From: Planctomycetota bacterium
GTDB lineage: Bacteria; Planctomycetota; J058
Direction: 5' to 3'
Assembly: GCA_019636275.1 (NCBI GenBank)
Contig: JAHBXY010000041.1
Location: 1-59,146 of the forward strand
Length of the DNA: 59,146 nt
Shown here piece after piece: positions 16,734 through 25,202 of this stretch (the stretch's first letter is position 1; each line of letters opens with the position of its first letter). The notes beneath the pieces are model-generated. The model was not told the DNA's origin. It did not search any database and worked only from the letters and a program-made list of their open reading frames with translations. The translations under genes and the position numbers were made by a program.

Positions 16734-18674
16734 ATGCTCTCCGTCGAGAACCTGTTCGTCCGCTTCGGCGAGCGCCCGCTCTTCGACGGGATCACGCTCC
16801 GCGTCAACGAGGGCCAGCGCGTGGCCCTCGCCGGGCGCAACGGCCAGGGCAAGTCGACGCTCATGAAGGTCGTCGCCGGGCAGCAGGCGCCGGAGCGCGG
16901 GCAGGTGTCGCTCGCCAAGGGGCGCACGGTCGGCTACCTGCCGCAGGACGTGCGCCCGCCGGAGGACGACCGGACGGTGCTCGAGGAGGGGCTCTCGGGC
17001 AAGGCCGAGGTCGTGCGCCTCGAGCAGGAGGTGCGCCGCCTGACCCACGCGCTGGGCGAGCGCCCCGACGACCAGGCGCTCCTGGCCCGCTACGGCAAGG
17101 CGCAGGCGGCCTACGAGGCGCTGGGCGGCTACGCGGCCGAGGCCCGGGCGAAGGAGGTGCTCGCCGGGCTGGGCTTCTCGCAGGCGCGGATCGACGGGCC
17201 GTTGCGCGAGCTCTCGGGCGGCTGGCTCATGCGCTCGCAGCTCGCGCGGCTGCTGCTCATGGCGCCCGACCTCCTGCTCCTCGACGAGCCCACGAACCAC
17301 CTCGACATCGAGACGCGCGAGTGGCTGCTCGAGTTCCTGCGCGGCTTCCCGGGCGCGATCGTCCTCACCAGCCACGACCGCTACTTCCTCGACGCGCTGG
17401 TCTCGAAGGTCTACGAGCTCGAGTCCGGGCGCCTCGAGGTCTACACGGGCAACTACAGCGCCTACGAGGTGGAGAAGCGGGAGCGGCTCGAGCGGCTCAA
17501 GGCGTCGTACGCCAAGCAGCAGGCCTACCTGCGCCAGCAGGAGGAGTTCATCGAGAAGAACCGCGCCCGGGCGGCCACGGCGAGCAACGTGCAGAGCCGG
17601 ATCAAGCTGCTGGACAAGCTCGACAAGATCGAGCTGCCGCCCGAGGCGCCGCAGGACATCCGCCTGCGCTTCCCCGAGCCGCCGTCCTCGGGCGCCGTCG
17701 TCGTGCGCTGCCAGGGCGTGGGCAAGGCCTACGGCGCCACCGAGGTCTTCTCGGGCCTCGACCTCGAGCTCGAGGCCGGCGCGCGCCTCGCGGTCGTCGG
17801 CGTCAACGGCGCGGGCAAGTCGACCTTCCTGCGCCTGGTCGCAGGCAAGGACACGCCGTCCCAGGGGACGCTCACGCTGGGCCACAACGTGTCGATCCAG
17901 TACTTCTCGCAGTACGAGGACGACCTCCCCGACCCGTCGTGGAACCTCGTGCAGGCGCTCGAGGCGGTGGCCCCGAAGGACGCCACGATCGGCCGGCTGC
18001 GCACCGTCCTCGGCTGCTTCCTCTTCTCGGGCGACGACGCCGAGAAGCGCCTGGGCGTCCTCTCGGGCGGCGAGCGGGCGCGCATGAAGCTCGCGCGCAT
18101 GCTGCTGCGGCCGAGCAACCTGCTCGTCCTCGACGAGCCGACGAACCACCTCGACATCCACAGCAAGGACCTCCTGCTGGCGGCCATGGCCGACTTCACC
18201 GGGACGTCGGTCTTCGTCTCGCACGACCGGCAGTTCCTGGCGGCGCTCGCCACGCACGTGCTCGAGTTCCGCGACGGCCGGGCGCGGCTCTTCCCCGGCG
18301 GCTACGAGCAGTACCGCTGGCGGGTGGCCCAGGACCAGAAGGCCGCCCAGGTCGCGGCGGCGAAGGCCGCGCAGACGGCGCCGGTCACGAAGGCGGCCCC
18401 GACCAGGGCCGACGACCGCGAGGCCACGCGGGAGAAGCAGAAGGAGCTGCGCCGGCTCGAGAAGCAGGTGCAGACGCTCGAGCAGCGGCTCGAGCGCCAG
18501 GAGGCGCGGCTCGGGGAGCTCGAGGCGCTCATGAGCCAGCCCGGCTTCTTCGAGGCGCCCGAACGCAGCACGCCGGCCGTCGCCGAGCACCGGTCCCTCA
18601 AGGACGAGGTCGCCCGCGGCTACGAGGCGCTGGAGGCGGCGATGCTGGAGCTGGAGGCGGCGGGGGGGAGTTAG
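16734..18674 (+). CDS. ABC-F family ATPase (Uup/YheS-like)
   Basis: A 646-residue soluble protein with two ABC cassettes: Walker A GRNGQGKST and GVNGAGKST, signatures LSGGWLMRSQLA and LSGGERARMKLA, and Walker B LLLLDEPTNHLDIET and LLVLDEPTNHLDIHS. The interdomain linker (YEVEKRERLERLKASYAKQQ) and a C-terminal coiled coil (EKQKELRRLEKQVQTLEQRL) are typical of Uup/YheS-type ABC-F factors, which bind ribosomes or nucleic acid rather than transport. There are no membrane spans. A TAGAAT -10-like box lies at 16721..16726, only 7 bases before the ATG, which would give a near-leaderless transcript. Confidence 0.94.
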   Translation: MLSVENLFVRFGERPLFDGITLRVNEGQRVALAGRNGQGKSTLMKVVAGQQAPERGQVSLAKGRTVGYLPQDVRPPEDDRTVLEEGLSGKAEVVRLEQEVRRLTHALGERPDDQALLARYGKAQAAYEALGGYAAEARAKEVLAGLGFSQARIDGPLRELSGGWLMRSQLARLLLMAPDLLLLDEPTNHLDIETREWLLEFLRGFPGAIVLTSHDRYFLDALVSKVYELESGRLEVYTGNYSAYEVEKRERLERLKASYAKQQAYLRQQEEFIEKNRARAATASNVQSRIKLLDKLDKIELPPEAPQDIRLRFPEPPSSGAVVVRCQGVGKAYGATEVFSGLDLELEAGARLAVVGVNGAGKSTFLRLVAGKDTPSQGTLTLGHNVSIQYFSQYEDDLPDPSWNLVQALEAVAPKDATIGRLRTVLGCFLFSGDDAEKRLGVLSGGERARMKLARMLLRPSNLLVLDEPTNHLDIHSKDLLLAAMADFTGTSVFVSHDRQFLAALATHVLEFRDGRARLFPGGYEQYRWRVAQDQKAAQVAAAKAAQTAPVTKAAPTRADDREATREKQKELRRLEKQVQTLEQRLERQEARLGELEALMSQPGFFEAPERSTPAVAEHRSLKDEVARGYEALEAAMLELEAAGGS

Positions 18675-18676
18675 TC

Positions 18677-18711
18677 TTCACCGCAGAGGAGCAGAGGGAG
18701 CAGAGGGCGTG
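18677..18711 (+). repeat. 35-bp dispersed repeat, copy B
   Basis: The reverse complement is identical over all 35 bases to copy A (9209..9243). It begins two bases after the ABC-F stop codon and faces copy C as an inverted repeat. Confidence 0.9.
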
Positions 18712-18925
18712 TTGCCGCGCCGGCCGCGCCGGCCGCTCGCGTTCGGCCCTCGTCGACATGGAGGCCTGAGGCGAGGCGTGGGCCCTTCGGACGCTAAGGT
18801 AAGGAAAAGAGGCTGCCGCCGAGGCCCCCAGACTCCAGGACCTCCGTCGCCTTCGCGTCCGCCGTGAGCCAGGCGAGACGGCCGAACCTCGATCCCATAT
18901 CAAGTGACGGCTGCGGTGACGACCG

Positions 18926-18960
18926 CACGCCCTCTGCTCCCTCTGCTCCTCTGTTGTGAA
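18926..18960 (-). repeat. 35-bp dispersed repeat, copy C
   Basis: It matches copy A over 33 of 35 bases; the two changes turn TGCGGTG into TGTTGTG near the end. It lies 80 bases upstream of the transketolase start. Confidence 0.88.
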
Positions 18961-19039
18961 CCCTCTCCCTCCCCCCGCCCACCGGTAGGCGCCGGGTAAC
19001 CGCGCCGCTACACTCTCCGGCCCCCCGAGGAGGACCCCC

Positions 19040-21082
19040 GTGAGCACCACCGCCACCGAGTTCGGCGCCGCCGCCACGGGCGAGCAGCTCGAGCAGCTCG
19101 CCGCCGACACGCTGCGCGTCCTGGCCATGGACGCCGTGCAGAAGGCCGACTCGGGCCACCCCGGCATGCCCATGGGCATGGCGGACGCGGCGCACCTGCT
19201 GTGGACGGAGTTCCTGCGCCTCGACCCGCGCGAGCCGCGCTGGCTCGGGCGCGACCGCTTCGTCCTGTCGGCCGGCCACGGCTCCATGCTCCTCTACGGG
19301 CTCATGCACCTGGCCGGCTTCGAGGAGCTGACGCTCGACGAGCTGAAGCGCTTCCGTCAGCTCCACAGCAAGACGCCGGGCCACCCGGAGAGCTTCGTCA
19401 CGGCCGGCGTCGAGACGACGACCGGGCCGCTGGGGCAGGGCTTCGCCAACGCGGTCGGCATGGCCATGGCCGAGCGGCACCTCGTGGCCCGCTTCCCCGA
19501 GGCGGCCGACGTGCTCGCGCAGCGGACGTTCGTGATCTGCGGCGACGGCGACCTCATGGAGGGGATCTCGTCCGAGGCGGCCAGCATGGCCGGGCACCTG
19601 GGGCTCTCGCGGCTGGTCGTCCTCTACGACGACAACGAGATCTCGATCGACGGGTCGACGGCGCTGGCCTTCTCCGAGGACGTCCTGCGCCGCTTCGAGG
19701 GCCACGGCTGGCGCACCGAGCGCGTCGACGGCCACGACCGGGGCGCCGTGCGCCGCGCGATCGAGGCGGCCCTGGCGCAGGACGCGCGGCCGAGCCTGAT
19801 CGCCTGCCGGACGGTGATCGGCAAGCACGCGCCGACCAAGGCCGGCACGGCCAAGGCGCACGGCGAGCCGCTGGGCGACAAGGAGCTGGCCGCGACCAAG
19901 GCGGCCATGGGCTGGCCGCCGGAGCCGTTCCTGGTCCCGGGCGCCGTCCGCGAGCGCTGGGCCCGGCGCCAGGCCGAGTGGCGCGCCGCGCGCGCGCGCT
20001 GGGACGACGCCTGGAAGGCGCTCGAGCGGGCCCACCCGCAGACGGCCACGACGCTCCGCCGCTGGTCCTCGGGCGCGGCCCCCGACCTGTCGGGCGTGAA
20101 GTGGCCGGCGTTCAAGCCGGGCGAGAAGGACGCCACGCGCGGGTCGTCGGGCAAGGTGCTCCAGGCCCTGTGCGAGGGCGTGCCCAACCTGATCGGCGGC
20201 AGCGCCGACCTGACGCCGTCGACGAAGACCTACCTCAACGCCGGCGGCGGCGACTTCGAGCGCGGCAAGTACGCCGGGCGCAACCTGCGCTTCGGCGTGC
20301 GCGAGCACGCCATGGGCGCGGTGATGAACGGCATGGCGCTGCACGGCCTGCTGATCCCCTTCGGCGCCACGTTCCTCACCTTCACCGACTACGCGCGCCC
20401 GGCCATGCGCCTCGGCGCGCTCATGGGCACGCGGACCGTCTACGTGATGACCCACGACAGCATCTTCCTGGGCGAGGACGGCCCGACGCACCAGCCCGTC
20501 GAGCACCTCATGGCCATGCGGGTGATCCCCGGCATGCGCCTGATCCGGCCCTCGGACGCGGCCGAGACGGCGCTCGCCTGGCGCATGGCCCTCGAGCACG
20601 AGGGGCCGACGGTGCTGGCGCTCACCCGCCAGAACCTCCCCGTGCTCGACCGCGCCGAGCACGGCGACGCCGAGGGCGCCCTGCGCGGCGGCTACGTCCT
20701 GTGGGAGCGCGGCGGCCAGGAGCCGCAGGTGGTCCTCGTGGCCACGGGCTCCGAGGTGCACGTCGCCCTCGACGTGGCGCGCGCCCTCCACCGGGACGAC
20801 GGCCGCGCCGTGCGCGTCGTGTCGCTCCCCTGCTGGGAGGTGTTCGAGGAGCAGGAGCCGGCCTACCGCGAGGCCGTCCTCCCGCCCGCCTGCGGGGCGC
20901 GCGTGTCGATCGAGGCCGGCGTGACCTTCGGCTGGGAGCGCTACACGGGCGAGCTGGGCCTGCGCGTCGGCGTCGACCGCTTCGGCGCGTCGGCCCCGGC
21001 GGGCGCGCTGGCCGAGCACTTCGGGCTGAGCCCGGGGCAGGTCCTGCAGCGGGTGCGCGAGTACCTGGCGACCGTGGGCTGA
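19040..21082 (+). CDS. tkt: Transketolase
   Basis: A 680-residue thiamine-diphosphate enzyme of the pentose phosphate pathway. Diagnostic stretches include DAVQKADSGHPGMPMGMADA near the N-terminus, SAGHGSMLLYGLMHLAGF, HPESFVTAGVETTTGPLGQG, the ThDP/Mg motif GDGDLMEGISSEAASMAGHL continuing into YDDNEISIDG, and the second-domain motif GVREHAMGAVMNGMALHG. Length and domain order (pyrophosphate, pyrimidine, C-terminal) are normal for the family. It starts at GTG 19040 behind a GAGGAGG box. The following CtpA gene is 60 bases downstream on the same strand. Confidence 0.97.
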   Translation: MSTTATEFGAAATGEQLEQLAADTLRVLAMDAVQKADSGHPGMPMGMADAAHLLWTEFLRLDPREPRWLGRDRFVLSAGHGSMLLYGLMHLAGFEELTLDELKRFRQLHSKTPGHPESFVTAGVETTTGPLGQGFANAVGMAMAERHLVARFPEAADVLAQRTFVICGDGDLMEGISSEAASMAGHLGLSRLVVLYDDNEISIDGSTALAFSEDVLRRFEGHGWRTERVDGHDRGAVRRAIEAALAQDARPSLIACRTVIGKHAPTKAGTAKAHGEPLGDKELAATKAAMGWPPEPFLVPGAVRERWARRQAEWRAARARWDDAWKALERAHPQTATTLRRWSSGAAPDLSGVKWPAFKPGEKDATRGSSGKVLQALCEGVPNLIGGSADLTPSTKTYLNAGGGDFERGKYAGRNLRFGVREHAMGAVMNGMALHGLLIPFGATFLTFTDYARPAMRLGALMGTRTVYVMTHDSIFLGEDGPTHQPVEHLMAMRVIPGMRLIRPSDAAETALAWRMALEHEGPTVLALTRQNLPVLDRAEHGDAEGALRGGYVLWERGGQEPQVVLVATGSEVHVALDVARALHRDDGRAVRVVSLPCWEVFEEQEPAYREAVLPPACGARVSIEAGVTFGWERYTGELGLRVGVDRFGASAPAGALAEHFGLSPGQVLQRVREYLATVG

Positions 21083-21142
21083 CCGCTCTCCGTCGAACGA
21101 GCGCGGAGCCTCGCCGCTCCGACCCGTGGTACAAAGGAGTCC

Positions 21143-22570
21143 GTGACGCCGGACGACCCGCCGCCCGCCCCCCCGCTCCCCGCCGCCGCGCGCTGGGCGC
21201 TCGCCGGGCTGATCGCCACGCCCCTGGTGCTGTTCCTCCACCAGGGCTCCATGCTGCACGCGCCGGAGGACCCGCGGGCGAACAGCCTCGCGGCCCTGGC
21301 CGAGGTGCGGCAGGTGATCCTCGAGCGCTGGGTCGAGCCGCCCGACGACGACGCGCTCACCGACGGCGCCCTGCGCGGCATGGTGCGCCACCTCGACGAG
21401 CACAGCGAGTTCATCAGCGCGCAGCAGCTCGCCCAGTTCGAGGAGGACACGACCGGGCAGTTCGGCGGCCTGGGGATCTACATCTCGCTCGAGGAGGGCC
21501 TCGTCGTCGTGATCTCGCCGATCGAGGACACGCCGGCCTTCCGCGGCGGGATCCTCCCGGGCGACGTGATCCTGCGCATCGACGGCGGCGCCTACGAGTT
21601 CGCCACGTCGAGCGAGGCCGTCGCCGCCCTCAAGGGCCCGCCGGGGACGAAGATCACGCTGACGGTCCGGCAGGGCGACGCCCCGCCGCGCGACATCACG
21701 CTCACGCGCGAGGTGATCCAGGTCACCTCGGTCAAGGGGACGCGCCTGCTCGACCCCGAGCAGAAGGTCGGCTACGCGCGGATCACGGCCTTCAACTCGG
21801 GCACCGTCGACGAGTTCAAGGCGGCGGCGGCGCGCCTCGAGGCCGAGGGCGCCCGGGCGCTGATCCTCGACCTGCGCGGCAACCCGGGCGGCTACCTGCA
21901 CGCCGCCACCGAGGTCGCCGACCTGTTCCTCGAGAAGGGGCGCACGATCGTCGAGACGCGCGCCCGCGGGCCCGACGAGGTGTCGACGATCCGCGCCGTC
22001 GTGCCGCGGACCCTGGGCCTGCCGGTCGCCGTCCTGATCGACGGCGGCAGCGCCAGCGCGTCGGAGATCCTCGGCGGCGCCCTGGCCGACAACGGCGTGG
22101 CCACGCTCGTCGGCCAGCGCTCCTACGGCAAGGGGTCGGTCCAGAGCCTGATCTCCGTCCTCGGCGGCAGGGCGCAGCTCAAGCTGACGACGCAGCACTA
22201 CTTCACCCCCAGCGGCCGCCGGATTCACCGGGGCGACCTGCCGCCGACCGACGCGCGCTGGGGCCTCCTGCCCGACCTCGCCGTGCGCCTCGACCCGCAG
22301 CTCCGCCAGCGGCTGGCTCAGGCCGAGGCCGAGCGCGACATGGAGCGCCTCAAGGCGCTCGCCCGCCACGAGGCGGCCGGCGGCCCCGAGGAGCGCCTCC
22401 ACCGCGACGACCCGCAGGTCGCCGCCGCCTACGAGCACCTGCTCCGCGTCCTCGCCGGCGAGGCGAAGGTCGGCCGCCAGCCCGGCCCGCCCGCCGACCT
22501 GTCGAGCGCCTCGCCGATCGACAGCAGCACGCACGCCGACGACGAGCCGCCGCCCCCCTACGGCGAGTAG
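21143..22570 (+). CDS. ctpA: C-terminal processing protease, S41 family (CtpA)
   Basis: A 475-residue membrane-anchored protease with one N-terminal span (WALAGLIATPLVLFLHQG). Next come the S41 helical region, a PDZ domain (GLGIYISLEEGLVVVISPIE, then GGILPGDVILRIDGG) and the catalytic core. The nucleophile lies in GGSASASEILGGALADN and the catalytic lysine in RSYGKGSVQ. The C-terminus is a helical extension ending in a Pro-rich tail. GTG start follows AAAGGAG. It cleaves periplasmic substrates from their C-termini; the target is unknown. It may be co-transcribed with tkt. Confidence 0.95.
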   Translation: MTPDDPPPAPPLPAAARWALAGLIATPLVLFLHQGSMLHAPEDPRANSLAALAEVRQVILERWVEPPDDDALTDGALRGMVRHLDEHSEFISAQQLAQFEEDTTGQFGGLGIYISLEEGLVVVISPIEDTPAFRGGILPGDVILRIDGGAYEFATSSEAVAALKGPPGTKITLTVRQGDAPPRDITLTREVIQVTSVKGTRLLDPEQKVGYARITAFNSGTVDEFKAAAARLEAEGARALILDLRGNPGGYLHAATEVADLFLEKGRTIVETRARGPDEVSTIRAVVPRTLGLPVAVLIDGGSASASEILGGALADNGVATLVGQRSYGKGSVQSLISVLGGRAQLKLTTQHYFTPSGRRIHRGDLPPTDARWGLLPDLAVRLDPQLRQRLAQAEAERDMERLKALARHEAAGGPEERLHRDDPQVAAAYEHLLRVLAGEAKVGRQPGPPADLSSASPIDSSTHADDEPPPPYGE

Positions 22571-22859
22571 CGCCTGGAATGGTTCGTGCCTACGGATCGA
22601 TCCCATCGTTCCGTGGCACCCCCTTGATCCCGGGGTTTCGTCCGTCCCGCTTCGTCCGGATTCGCCCGGGAAACGCGGACGAGTCCGCGCAAGTGGCTCG
22701 CCGGTAACAGGACCTTCCCCGGAGCGGCCGATTCCGCAGGCTCAGCCGCGGGCGAGTTCGCGCGCCGGCGGGGCCGAGCGCGCGAAACTCTCGGCGTCTC
22801 CGTGGCGACCATGTTGGCGCGGTGTTTGTTACTTGGCGCCGCGGAGACCCGCATTCTGC
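22571..22859. other. Leader region of the hybrid histidine kinase with hairpin
   Basis: This 289-base gap holds no gene. Near its end a 12-bp inverted repeat, GTCTCCGTGGCG (22796..22807) with CGCCGCGGAGAC (22837..22848), has one G-U pair and a 29-base loop. Its right arm contains the only GGAG-like ribosome-binding sequence (22843..22846) of the next gene. Another small hairpin, GCGGAC-GA-GTCCGC, lies near 22674. A regulatory leader is possible. Confidence 0.5.
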
Positions 22860-24665
22860 ATGTCGATCGATCCAGGAGACGCACGCCAGCTCCTGACCGT
22901 CACGGTCGGGGCGCTGTGGACGGCCGACGAGGACCTGCGCTTCGCCACCCCGCAGCCGGGGTGGGAGCGGTTCACGGGCCAGACCTGGGGGGAGCACGCC
23001 GGCCGCGGCTGGCTGCGCGCCTTCCGGGCGGCCGACCGCGCCGCCGTCGAGGGCGCGTGCGGCCAGGCCGGGGCCACCGGGCGCCTCGAGGCGACGGGGC
23101 GGCTGTGGCACGCGGCCAGCGCCAGCTACCGCGACGTCGTGCTGCGCGCGGTGCGCGCGGCCGACGCCCCGGGCTACCTCGGCGCGGTGGCCGGCGACGC
23201 GGCGGCCGAGTGCCCGGTGTGCCGGCGCGCGGGCGAGGTCGAGGCGGCCGCCGCGGCCGTGCTCGAGGCCCCCGACGCGGAGGTGGCCGCGTGCCGGGCG
23301 GCCGAGTCGGCCCAGCGGCTCTGCCGCGCCGAGGCCGCCGCGCTCCTGGGCGGGCGCGAGGCGCCCAGGGTCTCGGGCGACGCCGCGCTCGTGGCTGCGC
23401 CGGGCGCGGCCGACCCGGCGCGGTCGGCGCTCGAGCGGCTCGCCGGCGACCTGACGCTGGTCGTCGCGCGGCGGGCGGAGCCCTTCGACGAGCGCGAGGA
23501 CGGCCCCGCCCTCGAGCGGCTGGTCCGCGCCGCGCACGACGCGCGGCGGCTCCACGCCGCCGTCGAGGAGGGGCGGCGCAAGGACGAGTTCCTGGCCGTC
23601 CTCGGCCACGAGCTGCGGAACCCGCTGGCGACGATCCTCACGGCGCTCGAGCTCCTGCGCCTGCGCGGCGCCGGCGGCGAGCGCGAGCAGCGGATCATCC
23701 ACGACCACGTGCGGCACATCGTGCGCCTGGCCGACGACCTGCTCGACGTGTCGCGCATCGCCCGGGGCACCTTGCGCCTGTCCGTCGAGGACGGCGTCGA
23801 CGTCGCGACCACGCTGGCGCGCGCGGTCGAGCACGCCCTGCCGCTCCTCGAGCAGCGGCGCCACCGGCTGGCGGTCGACGTGGCGCCCGGCCTGCGCGCG
23901 CAGGCCGACGCCGTGCGCCTGGCGCAGGTCGTCGGCAATCTCCTCACCAACGCCGCCCGCTACACCGAGCCGGGCGGGCACGTGCGCCTCTCGGCGCACC
24001 TCGAGGGCGGCGGGCTGGTGATCCGCGTGGCCGACGACGGCCCCGGGATCGCGCCCGAGCTGCACGCGCGGATCTTCTCCCCGTTCGTGCAGCTCCAGGA
24101 CGGCCGCTCCGGCCGCGGCGGGCAGGGCCTCGGGATCGGCCTGGCCCTGGTCAAGAGCCTCGTCGAGCTGCACGGCGGCGCCGTCGAGGTGCACAGCGAC
24201 GGCGCCGGCTCCGGGAGCACCTTCGTCGTGAGCCTCCCGCAGCGGCCGGGCGACGCCGCCGCGCGCAGCGCCTCCGGCCGGCACGCCGCGGCCGGGGCCC
24301 CGCGCCGGGTCGGCGAGGTGCTCGTCGTCGAGGACAGCCGCGACGCCGCCGACACGCTCGCCGAGGCGCTCGTCGGCCTGGGCTACGCCGTGCGCGTGGC
24401 CTACGGCGGCGGCGACGCCCTGCGCGCCTTCGCCGAGCGCCCGGCCGAGGTCGTCCTCCTCGACCTCGGCCTCCCCGACCTCGACGGCCTCGAGGTCGCG
24501 CGGCGCCTCCGCGCCCTGCCCGGCGGCCCGGCCGCGCGGGTCATCGCGCTCACCGGCTACGGGCAGGAGGAGGACCGGCGCCAGAGCGAAGAGGCCGGCG
24601 TCGACGACCACGTGCTCAAGCCGGTCGACCTGAACCGGCTGCTGGAGCGGATCGAGCGCTCGTGA
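22860..24665 (+). CDS. Hybrid sensor histidine kinase/response regulator
   Basis: A 601-residue cytoplasmic sensor with no membrane spans. Residues 1-115 look PAS-like (VGALWTADEDLRFATPQPGW). A Cys-containing helical stretch (CPVCRRAGE) follows. HisKA carries H250 in FLAVLGHELRNPLATIL, and HATPase_c has NLLTNAARYTEPGG, ADDGPGIAPELH and GQGLGIGLALVKSLVELHGG. A receiver domain with the phosphoacceptor D535 (VVLLDLGLPDLDG) and the conserved Lys in HVLKPVDLNRL ends the protein. ATG at 22860 is chosen over nearby alternatives for PAS integrity. Because the receiver lacks an output domain, it should pass phosphate on elsewhere. Neighbouring genes give no hint of the signal. Confidence 0.93.
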   Translation: MSIDPGDARQLLTVTVGALWTADEDLRFATPQPGWERFTGQTWGEHAGRGWLRAFRAADRAAVEGACGQAGATGRLEATGRLWHAASASYRDVVLRAVRAADAPGYLGAVAGDAAAECPVCRRAGEVEAAAAAVLEAPDAEVAACRAAESAQRLCRAEAAALLGGREAPRVSGDAALVAAPGAADPARSALERLAGDLTLVVARRAEPFDEREDGPALERLVRAAHDARRLHAAVEEGRRKDEFLAVLGHELRNPLATILTALELLRLRGAGGEREQRIIHDHVRHIVRLADDLLDVSRIARGTLRLSVEDGVDVATTLARAVEHALPLLEQRRHRLAVDVAPGLRAQADAVRLAQVVGNLLTNAARYTEPGGHVRLSAHLEGGGLVIRVADDGPGIAPELHARIFSPFVQLQDGRSGRGGQGLGIGLALVKSLVELHGGAVEVHSDGAGSGSTFVVSLPQRPGDAAARSASGRHAAAGAPRRVGEVLVVEDSRDAADTLAEALVGLGYAVRVAYGGGDALRAFAERPAEVVLLDLGLPDLDGLEVARRLRALPGGPAARVIALTGYGQEEDRRQSEEAGVDDHVLKPVDLNRLLERIERS

Positions 24666-24687
24666 GGCCGTTCGCGGCCCAGAAACA

Positions 24688-24719
24688 ACGGAGCCCCGAC
24701 CTGGTGGCCGGGGCTCCGT
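24688..24719 (-). terminator. Rho-independent terminator of tRNA-Gln
   Basis: An 11-bp perfect stem, ACGGAGCCCCG (24688..24698) with CGGGGCTCCGT (24709..24719), and a 10-base loop. Read on the minus strand the stem is followed by TTGTTTCT, a usable U-tract, so it should stop the tRNA-Gln transcript; it may also stop the convergent histidine kinase transcript. Confidence 0.85.
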
Positions 24720-24759
24720 CTCGATCTTCGGCGCGTAGGTCTGGGGTCTACGCCTGTGT

Positions 24760-24830
24760 TTGCCGGACTAGGATTCGAACCTAGACTAGCGGATCCAGAG
24801 TCCGCCGTCCTACCGTTAGACGATCCGGCA
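24760..24830 (-). tRNA. tRNA-Gln (anticodon CUG)
   Basis: A 71-base cloverleaf on the minus strand. The acceptor stem TGCCGGA pairs with TCCGGCA, the anticodon arm is GCGGA-CTCTGGA-TCCGC with anticodon CTG (reads CAG), and the T arm CTAGG-TTCGAAT-CCTAG is intact. The discriminator is A and CCA is not encoded. Confidence 0.95.
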
Positions 24831-24841
24831 GCGACGACCGC

Positions 24842-24869
24842 AGTCTACCCGAACGGCGCCCGGGGGCAA
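24842..24869 (-). promoter_or_regulatory. Promoter of tRNA-Gln
   Basis: On the minus strand TTGCCC (24869..24864) and TAGACT (24847..24842) are separated by 16 bases, 11 bases upstream of the mature tRNA 5' end. Spacing and -10 match the tRNA-Val promoter at 57681..57708, which strengthens both. Confidence 0.65.
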
Positions 24870-24899
24870 GGGTGGGTCAGCCGTGTCCCGCCCGCCACG

Positions 24900-25202
24900 T
24901 CAGGCCGGAGGGCAGCGGCCGCAGGCGGTTGCCCAGGGCATCTCGTCGAGCGCCGCCTCGGGGATCGCCCCGCCGCACCCGCGGCAGACGGGGTCCTCTC
25001 CGCGGTTCAAGGTCGCGAGCGTCTCCTGCAGCAGGTCCTTGTAGCGGCGCAGGCGCTCGAGCGGCGTCTCGCCCGGCTCCATGTCCTGAGGCAGCTTGAC
25101 CTGCGAGAGGTCGAGGTCCTGTCCGGCGAGGAGCTGCGCGATCTTGTCCGAGACGACGCCCAGCGTGTCGAGGACGCGGCGCCGCCGCAGGGCACGGCTC
25201 AC
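24900..25202 (-). CDS. DksA/TraR-family zinc-finger protein
   Basis: A 100-residue protein with an N-terminal helical hairpin (LDTLGVVSDKIAQLL to ERLRRYKDLLQETLATLNRG) and a C-terminal four-cysteine finger, CRGCGGAIPEAALDEMPWAT followed by CGRC. The IPEARL-like helix and the PWAT motif are hallmarks of the DksA/TraR family, which bind RNA polymerase through the secondary channel, often with ppGpp. It is shorter than E. coli DksA (about 150 residues) and lacks a clear acidic Asp pair at the coiled-coil tip, so its regulatory strength is uncertain. The GTG at 25202 overlaps the stop of the upstream lipid-kinase gene (GTGA), which fixes the start. Confidence 0.85.
   Translation of the reverse strand: MSRALRRRRVLDTLGVVSDKIAQLLAGQDLDLSQVKLPQDMEPGETPLERLRRYKDLLQETLATLNRGEDPVCRGCGGAIPEAALDEMPWATACGRCPPA

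Larger units (their letters stand above)
18675..19039. other. Intergenic region with an inverted pair of 35-bp repeats
   Basis: This 365-base gap has no convincing gene. It is framed by repeat copies B (18677..18711) and C (18926..18960) in opposite orientation, about 215 bases apart, so the transcript could fold into a long hairpin. A TACACT -10-like box at 19009..19014 and CGAGGAGG just before 19040 belong to the transketolase gene. Confidence 0.75.

Noticed and set aside
22860..24665. Phytochrome- or HAMP-type membrane sensor
   Set aside because: No membrane span and no GAF chromophore motif; the PAS-like N-terminus with HisKA, HATPase and receiver explains the protein.
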